From NCBI GenBank assembly GCA_020349885.1, contig CP070701.1, positions 1,972,339 through 2,036,338 on the forward strand: a DNA stretch of 64,000 nucleotides, in the 5' to 3' direction. Positions 59,491 through 64,000 of this stretch are shown piece by piece. The DNA comes from Acidobacteriota bacterium. Lineage in GTDB: Bacteria > Acidobacteriota > G020349885. The notes under the pieces were generated by a model, which was not told the origin of the DNA, searched no databases, and worked only from the letters and a program-made list of their open reading frames with translations. Numbering within the stretch: position 1 is the first letter of the stretch; each line of letters starts with the position of its first letter. The translations under genes and the position numbers were made by a program.

Positions 59491-61215
59491 ATGATCTCAA
59501 TCTCTCTCAAGTTCAAAGAAACACATACCGGAAAACGCACCATGGGCATTCGGCACTACTTTCCCCACCTGCTGGGGACACGCCTGTTTTTTTTCCTTAC
59601 CCTCGCATTGACGGTGGGATTGGCGGGAGGTGCCTGGTTCGTGACGCACTTTCTGAAAAACGTCCTCACCGAATCCGTTCACACCAGCGGCGAGCAACTC
59701 GGGGAAACCATCCGGCGCTCCGCGCGCCGAAGCATGCTCCGGAACCGCAGGGACGAGCTCAAAGATCTCATCCATGAGTTGAAAGGCGAAAAGGGAATTC
59801 ACGCCGTTCATGTCTACAACAAGGACGGCGTCATCGTGGTTTCCACGGATTCCTCTCAAGAAGGCACACGCGCCGACCTCAGAGGACCCGCTTGCCGGGC
59901 CTGCCATCACGACGGAGCGGCTCCCCGGGAAGAGATTCGGCGTGAGGACATGTTTCGCGTGTTCGAGCTGGAGCCCGGGAACCGCCTGCTGGGTGTGATT
60001 ATTCCCATCTTGAACGAGCCGGAGTGCTCCGATGCCGCCTGCCATGCTCATCCGCCGACGCAAAAGGTCCTGGGTGTCAAGGACGTGCAAATTTCACTTG
60101 CCAGAACGGACGCGTATATTGCCCGCATACAAAAATTGACGGCGGGATATTTCGCCGTTCTGGTCCTCGCCGTTTCCGTGGCAGCGGGACTTTTCGTATG
60201 GCGCATCGTGCACCGGCCGATAAAGGCTCTCCGGCGCGGCACGCAGGCCGTTGCCCAGGGCAATCTGAATTACCGCATTCCTGTCTCGCCGCCCGGCGAG
60301 CTGGGGCAGTTGGCGGAGTCGTTCAACCGCATGACGGAAGAATTGACGGAGGCGCGCGACAAGCTTGCCGACTGGTCTCAGGCCCTCGAAATCCGCGTCA
60401 AACAAAAGACCGAAGAGCTTCAGAAAGCACACTCCCATTTCCTGTACATGGAAAAGATGGCCTCTCTTGGAAAGCTTGCGGGGATCGTGGCCCACGAAAT
60501 TAACAATCCGCTGTCAAGCATCCGCACTTACAGCAAGATAATCCTCAGGCAGCTAGATGGAAAGGTGGGTGAGGGCCAACCGAGCGCCAAGGACGATGCG
60601 TACGACGAGATACGCCGTCACGCCCGCGTAATTTCCGACGAGGCCGCACGCTGCGGCGAACTCGTAAAGAATTTGTTTGTCCTGGCTCGTCCCCTGTCTC
60701 CGAAGCTTGCAGTGTGCCGCTTGCATGACGTGGTACGCGACTCCCTCCAGGTGCTCACCACGAAAATGGCGGCGCAAAACGTCACAGTGAAGTGCCAACT
60801 CTTTAAGGGCGATGACCAACTGGTATGTGATGAGCAGCACCTCAAGCAGGCGCTCATGGCCCTCGTCGTCAACGCCGCTGAAGCCATGCCGGAAGGTGGC
60901 ACGCTGTCTATTGTGACTTCAGAGCTAGGGCGTGACTATTTGCAGATTCGCATCCGGGACACGGGGAGCGGCATCCCGGCAGACATAACGAAAACGATTT
61001 TCGAACCGTTCTTCTCGACCAAATTGAAGCCGGAACAAAACATCGGTGTTGGTCTGACAATTGTTGAACGCGTCGCGGAAGAGCATGGTGGCATGGTTAA
61101 GCTCGAAGAAACAACATCTCAGGGAAGCACCTTCGTATTGACGTTTCCACGCCGGCCGTTCTCGCTTTTGCCCGACCGCTCTCCAGGAAATCATGACTTC
61201 GTCAAGGAGATATAG
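59491..61215 (+). CDS. Sensor histidine kinase with haem-type motifs in its periplasmic sensor domain
   Basis: The protein has 574 residues (557 if ATG 59542 is used). Two membrane helices flank a periplasmic domain of ~165 residues (about 50-215). That domain carries a canonical CRACH (C135, C138, H139) and a CX4CH variant (C179, C184, H185) before HPPTQKVLGVKDVQISL. HAMP follows (~240-290), then a coiled coil, HisKA with H335 in VAHEINNPLSS, and an HATPase domain with DTGSGIP and GVGLTIVERVAEEHGG. A c-type haem or redox sensor is likely. The response regulator starts two bases after its stop. Confidence 0.92.
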   Translation: MISISLKFKETHTGKRTMGIRHYFPHLLGTRLFFFLTLALTVGLAGGAWFVTHFLKNVLTESVHTSGEQLGETIRRSARRSMLRNRRDELKDLIHELKGEKGIHAVHVYNKDGVIVVSTDSSQEGTRADLRGPACRACHHDGAAPREEIRREDMFRVFELEPGNRLLGVIIPILNEPECSDAACHAHPPTQKVLGVKDVQISLARTDAYIARIQKLTAGYFAVLVLAVSVAAGLFVWRIVHRPIKALRRGTQAVAQGNLNYRIPVSPPGELGQLAESFNRMTEELTEARDKLADWSQALEIRVKQKTEELQKAHSHFLYMEKMASLGKLAGIVAHEINNPLSSIRTYSKIILRQLDGKVGEGQPSAKDDAYDEIRRHARVISDEAARCGELVKNLFVLARPLSPKLAVCRLHDVVRDSLQVLTTKMAAQNVTVKCQLFKGDDQLVCDEQHLKQALMALVVNAAEAMPEGGTLSIVTSELGRDYLQIRIRDTGSGIPADITKTIFEPFFSTKLKPEQNIGVGLTIVERVAEEHGGMVKLEETTSQGSTFVLTFPRRPFSLLPDRSPGNHDFVKEI

Positions 61216-61217
61216 CG

Positions 61218-62564
61218 ATGGAAAACAAAGATTTTCGACTCCTCATCGTGGATGACGAACACTCGGTGCGGGATTCCCTCAGTCACTGGTTCGGGCTCGA
61301 AGGGTACCTCGTGGACAGCGCCGAGGACGCCAAGAGCGCTCTCCGGAAGCTCCAGGAGCGCGGCTACGATCTCGTGCTCCTCGATATCAAGATGCCCGGC
61401 ATGGACGGCATGGAGCTGCAGAAGCGCATTAAAGCGATCGATCCAAACCTCTCCATCATCATGATTACGGCCTACGCAACGGTTGAGACCGCCGTTCAGG
61501 CCCTCAAAGAGGGAGCGTTCGACTACATCACGAAGCCTTTCGATCCGGACGAATTCAGCCACACCGTACGAAACGCGCTGCGCGGGCGCCAGCTGGCCCG
61601 CGAGAACGTCAAGCTGCGGGAACACGTCGAGGCCCTCTCGCCGCCGTCGGTGATGGTCGGCGAAAGCCCTCCCTTTCGCGAGATGCTCACCCTTATCGAG
61701 CGCGTCGCCCCCACGGACACCAGCGTGCTCATCCAGGGGGAGAGCGGCACCGGCAAGGAGCTCGTGGTACGCGCCATTCACGCGGCGAGCCCACGCCGCT
61801 ACTTCCCGCTGGTGCCGGTGTCCTGCGGGTCGCTTCCCGAGAGCCTTCTCGAAAGCGAGCTTTTCGGTCACGAGAAGGGGGCCTTCACGGGCGCCCAGTA
61901 CCGCCGGAAGGGGAAAATCGAACTCGCCGAGGGCGGCACGCTCCTTCTCGACGAAATCGGCGACATTAGCTCGAAAACGCAGATAGACCTCTTGCGCGTA
62001 CTTGAGGACAAGCAAATTCAGCGCATCGGAAGCGAGCGCGCCATACCCGTGAACTTTCGGCTGCTCTGTGCCACCAACCGCAACCTTGCCGACGACGTGA
62101 AAGCCGAGCGCTTCCGCCAGGACCTGTTCTACCGCATCCACGTGTTCGAGATTAATGTCCCTCCGCTTCGTGATCGCCTCTCGGACATTCCCCTCCTGGT
62201 GGACCACTTCATTCAAAAGCACGCGAGCCGCATGAAACGGCCGCCGGTGAAAATCTCGCCCGCCGCTCTTGAGCTCCTTATGCAGCACAATTGGCCGGGA
62301 AACGTACGCGAGCTTGAAAACACGATCGAGCATGCGCTCGTGCTTACGACCGGAGACACCATACAGCCGGGGCCTATTTCGTGGAATCTTTCCGAGGCCC
62401 CAAACGGCGGTGCATCGGGACATTCCCTCGACAACGTCGAGAAACAGCACATCGGCAAAGTGCTGAAAGACATGAGAGGAAACGTCTCTCGCGCCGCGCG
62501 CGTCCTCGGCATTGACCGTACAACGCTTTACAAGAAGATCCAGAAATACGGCCTGGAAAAGTGA
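61218..62564 (+). CDS. NtrC-family sigma-54-dependent response regulator
   Basis: A 448-residue protein: receiver domain with phospho-acceptor D56 (VLLDIKMPG), AAA+ domain with Walker A GESGTGKE and the sigma-54 contact motif GAFTGA (about 220-225), and a C-terminal Fis-type HTH (VSRAARVLGIDRTTLYKKIQKYG). AAGGAG lies before the ATG. It forms a two-component pair with the haem-type kinase upstream and overlaps the archaemetzincin gene by GTGA. It predicts that sigma-54 promoters are controlled by redox state; one lies at 63343. Confidence 0.96.
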   Translation: MENKDFRLLIVDDEHSVRDSLSHWFGLEGYLVDSAEDAKSALRKLQERGYDLVLLDIKMPGMDGMELQKRIKAIDPNLSIIMITAYATVETAVQALKEGAFDYITKPFDPDEFSHTVRNALRGRQLARENVKLREHVEALSPPSVMVGESPPFREMLTLIERVAPTDTSVLIQGESGTGKELVVRAIHAASPRRYFPLVPVSCGSLPESLLESELFGHEKGAFTGAQYRRKGKIELAEGGTLLLDEIGDISSKTQIDLLRVLEDKQIQRIGSERAIPVNFRLLCATNRNLADDVKAERFRQDLFYRIHVFEINVPPLRDRLSDIPLLVDHFIQKHASRMKRPPVKISPAALELLMQHNWPGNVRELENTIEHALVLTTGDTIQPGPISWNLSEAPNGGASGHSLDNVEKQHIGKVLKDMRGNVSRAARVLGIDRTTLYKKIQKYGLEK

Positions 62565-63142
62565 CGAGGCCAAGGATCGTGCTCGTCGAAGTCTCGCCGG
62601 AGCCCATCCCGGTGTCGTTGGACGAATTGGGTGAGGACATTACGGCCGTCATGAACGGCTGGGAATGGACGACCGACCGCCTGGCGTTCGACGCCTACCA
62701 CACGTTCGACGTAAAGCGCGGAAACTACGACTCGCTCCAGTTCCTGCACTGGCTGGAGGAACAAATGTCGGGAAGAACAACTCCCGGCGGCGCAAGCACG
62801 AAAACCATTGGGCTTACGACGTTGGATCTGGGACTCTCAGTTCTCACGTTCGTCTTCGGGCAGGCGTTCCTCGGTGGAAAAACGGCACTCGTGTCGACCC
62901 ATCGTCTAAAGCCGGAATTATACGGCTTGCCCGCGGACGACGCCCTCTTCTACTCACGCGTCCTAAAGGAGTGCGTCCACGAGCTCGGCCATGCCATGGG
63001 CCTGCCTCATTGCCAGGAATCGTCCTGCATCCTTCGAGGTTCAACATATGTCGAGGAACTCGACATCCTTCCGACTGCATTCTGCTCACGATGCCAGGAG
63101 CGCATAGACGAGATAAATCTTTCTGCCGCAGGGCCTGAATAG
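62561..63142 (+). CDS. Archaemetzincin-like zinc metalloprotease
   Basis: A 193-residue protein. The zinc motif is CVHELGHAMGLPHC with a second, C-terminal zinc site of cysteines (C-x4-C in HCQESSC and the late CSRC). The family consensus is HExxHxxGx3Cx4CxMx17CxxC; here the Met turn residue is Leu (CIL) and the following spacing is one shorter. GTG start overlaps the regulator's stop, so it belongs to the same operon. Function in bacteria is not established. Confidence 0.88.
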   Translation: MTRPRIVLVEVSPEPIPVSLDELGEDITAVMNGWEWTTDRLAFDAYHTFDVKRGNYDSLQFLHWLEEQMSGRTTPGGASTKTIGLTTLDLGLSVLTFVFGQAFLGGKTALVSTHRLKPELYGLPADDALFYSRVLKECVHELGHAMGLPHCQESSCILRGSTYVEELDILPTAFCSRCQERIDEINLSAAGPE

Positions 63143-63442
63143 CGGACTGTCGAAAAATACCACTACTGTTGGTTTTTCCCGCAACGCTCGTACAGAGGGG
63201 GATTCTGAATCTGCTTGAGTAGGTGTTGAGAACTACAACAATTCGTCACGCTGCTCTCTCCCGCCTAGTTTTCACGATTCCCTTTAAAATACCTTTTATT
63301 TTCCGATAGTTACAGGCACACCGTGTGCGGGTTGGCGCACATTGGCATAGCATTTGCAGTCTTAAGGGCGAGGTAACGAAACAATGTTGTACGAAAAAGT
63401 TTCAGAGAGCAAAACAAAACCCTTTACGAGGAGGTAATCACC
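63143..63442. other. Regulatory region upstream of the micro-ORF array
   Basis: About 300 bp without a gene. It holds an AT-rich imperfect inverted repeat at 63153-63178 (AAAAATACCA and TTGGTTTTT), a perfect palindrome GCACAC-C-GTGTGC at 63316-63328, and the sigma-54 promoter. The first repeat could be a terminator or an enhancer site about 200 bp upstream of the promoter. Confidence 0.5.
63343..63358 (+). promoter_or_regulatory. Sigma-54 promoter of the micro-ORF array
   Basis: TGGCAT-AGCAT-TTGCA matches the -24/-12 consensus (TGGCAC-N5-TTGCW) with one mismatch and exact GG-N10-GC spacing. Transcription would start near 63369, about 74 nt before the first micro-ORF. Confidence 0.8.
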
Positions 63443-63550
63443 ATGGCCGTAGCATTAGTTGTCTTCACGTTCGCCGTTGCCGTTTTGGCAAGCAACCACA
63501 AAAGGATCGCGCACAAACCCGACCTGGACGAGGTGCAGAAATGGTCGTAA
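63443..63550 (+). CDS. Micro-ORF 1: 35-residue membrane peptide
   Basis: It reads MAVALVVFTFAVAVLASN, one hydrophobic helix, then a basic and acidic tail ending EVQKWS. GAGGAGGT lies well placed before the ATG. Its last ten bases hold the start of micro-ORF 2. It was identified by reading the repeat, being shorter than usual gene calls. Confidence 0.75.
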   Translation: MAVALVVFTFAVAVLASNHKRIAHKPDLDEVQKWS

Positions 63551-63648
63551 CACTCGTCGTTCTCACGTTTGCCGTCGCGATCCTGGCCGGTAGCTTAAAA
63601 AAAATCGCGCATAACGCCAATCTAAAGGAGGTGCAGAAATGGTCGTAG
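63541..63648 (+). CDS. Micro-ORF 2: 35-residue membrane peptide
   Basis: It reads MVVTLVVLTFAVAILAGS, then KKIAHNANLKEVQKWS, closely similar to micro-ORF 1. It sits in another frame because the repeat period is 98 bp. Its start codon is inside the C-terminal codons of micro-ORF 1, whose Glu-Val-Gln codons form the GAGGTG ribosome site. Confidence 0.75.
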   Translation: MVVTLVVLTFAVAILAGSLKKIAHNANLKEVQKWS

Positions 63649-64000
63649 CACTCGTCGTTCTGACGTTCGTCGCGTTCATCCTGTGGGATCATTACTACCG
63701 CCGCTCGGCGGTGCACGCAGCTTCCGAAGAGCGCGTCGTCGGGAGCGATCCGAATATGCCGTTTGGCGTAAGCGACGTGCACGTGCCGGATGGAGTGTTT
63801 CTGGGAAGGGGGCACATCTGGGCCCGCCTGGAACAAAACGGAGACATCTCTTTGGGCGTGGATGATTTCACCGCGAAACTGGTCGCGGGCGTGAAGAAAA
63901 TCGAGACGCTCGCAAAGAACGTGCGCCTCTGTCGCGGCAAGCCCATCTTCTCGCTGCATGTGGGCGAAAGCAAGAAATTGGATTTCTTTGCGCCCTTCGA
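63639..64000 (+). CDS. Micro-ORF 3: same membrane helix fused to a GcvH-like domain (runs off the window)
   Basis: The 5' 50 bp copy the repeat (MVVALVVLTFVAFILW), then the frame continues open to the window end as SEERVVGSDPNMPFGVSDVHVPDGVFLGRGHIWARLEQNGDISLGVDDFTAKLVAGVKKIETL. The part after GHIWARLEQ matches the glycine-cleavage H-protein fold (GDISLGVDDFTAKLV, then RGKPIFSLHVGES). At the lipoyl-lysine position the residue seems to be Ser, with two Lys just after, so lipoylation is uncertain. Translation starts from an AAGGAGGTGCAGAA site. The stop is outside the window. Confidence 0.75.
   Translation, partial: MVVALVVLTFVAFILWDHYYRRSAVHAASEERVVGSDPNMPFGVSDVHVPDGVFLGRGHIWARLEQNGDISLGVDDFTAKLVAGVKKIETLAKNVRLCRGKPIFSLHVGESKKLDFFAPF

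Larger units (their letters stand above)
63443..63688. repeat. 98-bp tandem repeat carrying the micro-ORFs
   Basis: Units start at 63443, 63541 and 63639; the third is partial (about 50 bp) before diverging. Since 98 is not a multiple of three, each unit changes frame, which produces the ATG-containing overlaps. Confidence 0.85.

Overview
The window looks like the chromosome of a GC-rich, anaerobic, Gram-negative bacterium that respires through c-type cytochromes. Ten predicted cytochromes carry 121 canonical CxxCH motifs plus three spaced variants (CX3CH or CX4CH), about 124 haems. They sit with outer-membrane barrels, a Rieske/cytochrome b complex, pyruvate:ferredoxin oxidoreductase and a sigma-54 two-component system. 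FG-GAP/ASPIC, MFS-spermidine synthase and phosphodiesterase-TPR proteins suggest Acidobacteriota, Desulfobacterota or a relative, but nothing here (no rRNA, no tRNA seen) fixes the phylum.

Layout. 1-13 kb is mostly housekeeping: an FG-GAP/ASPIC protein cut by the window edge, an MFS transporter, ligA with a coupled membrane protein, nucleotide-sugar genes (rfbD and a UDP-sugar dehydrogenase), secA, a nucleotidyltransferase pair, endonuclease V, and a B12-type radical SAM enzyme coupled to a lipoprotein. 13.7-18.2 kb holds a small His-bearing membrane protein, a fully overlapping operon (HTH protein, outer-membrane barrel, 8-haem cytochrome) and a separate tetrahaem cytochrome. 18.6-21.8 kb is an MFS/spermidine-synthase/TPR fusion with mosaic base usage.

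21.8-36.2 kb is the most striking region: a minus-strand operon behind a perfect-consensus sigma-70 promoter, in the order NHL/FN3 surface protein, 5-haem cytochrome, DNRLRE/PKD/14-haem surface cytochrome, 38-haem cytochrome, NHL protein. Beta-propeller proteins bracket the cytochromes. It is best read as an extracellular electron-transfer apparatus (inference). 36.6-42.8 kb has a phosphodiesterase-TPR membrane protein, an outer-membrane barrel, a CsgG-like protein and an AT-richer LeuA-like gene. 42.9-46.5 kb is a two-gene pyruvate:ferredoxin oxidoreductase.

46.6-56.7 kb is the inner-membrane respiratory block: Rieske, cytochrome b, subunit IV and an anchored 9-haem cytochrome; then, from a separate promoter, a C554-like tetrahaem protein, two multihaem/b-type fusion proteins (11 and 19 haems) and a NapC-like 12-haem cytochrome. 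Together these could carry electrons from pyruvate and the quinone pool through the periplasm to the outer-surface systems (inference). 57-64 kb holds an Rrf2 regulator divergent from that block, pyrR-pyrB, a histidine kinase with haem-type motifs in its sensor domain, its sigma-54 activator coupled to an archaemetzincin, and a consensus sigma-54 promoter driving three overlapping tandemly repeated membrane-peptide ORFs, the last fused to a GcvH-like domain. Several genes (PFOR, pyrR, secA, 38-haem cytochrome, nucleotidyltransferase pair) have predicted promoters so close to the start codon that their mRNAs would be leaderless or nearly so.
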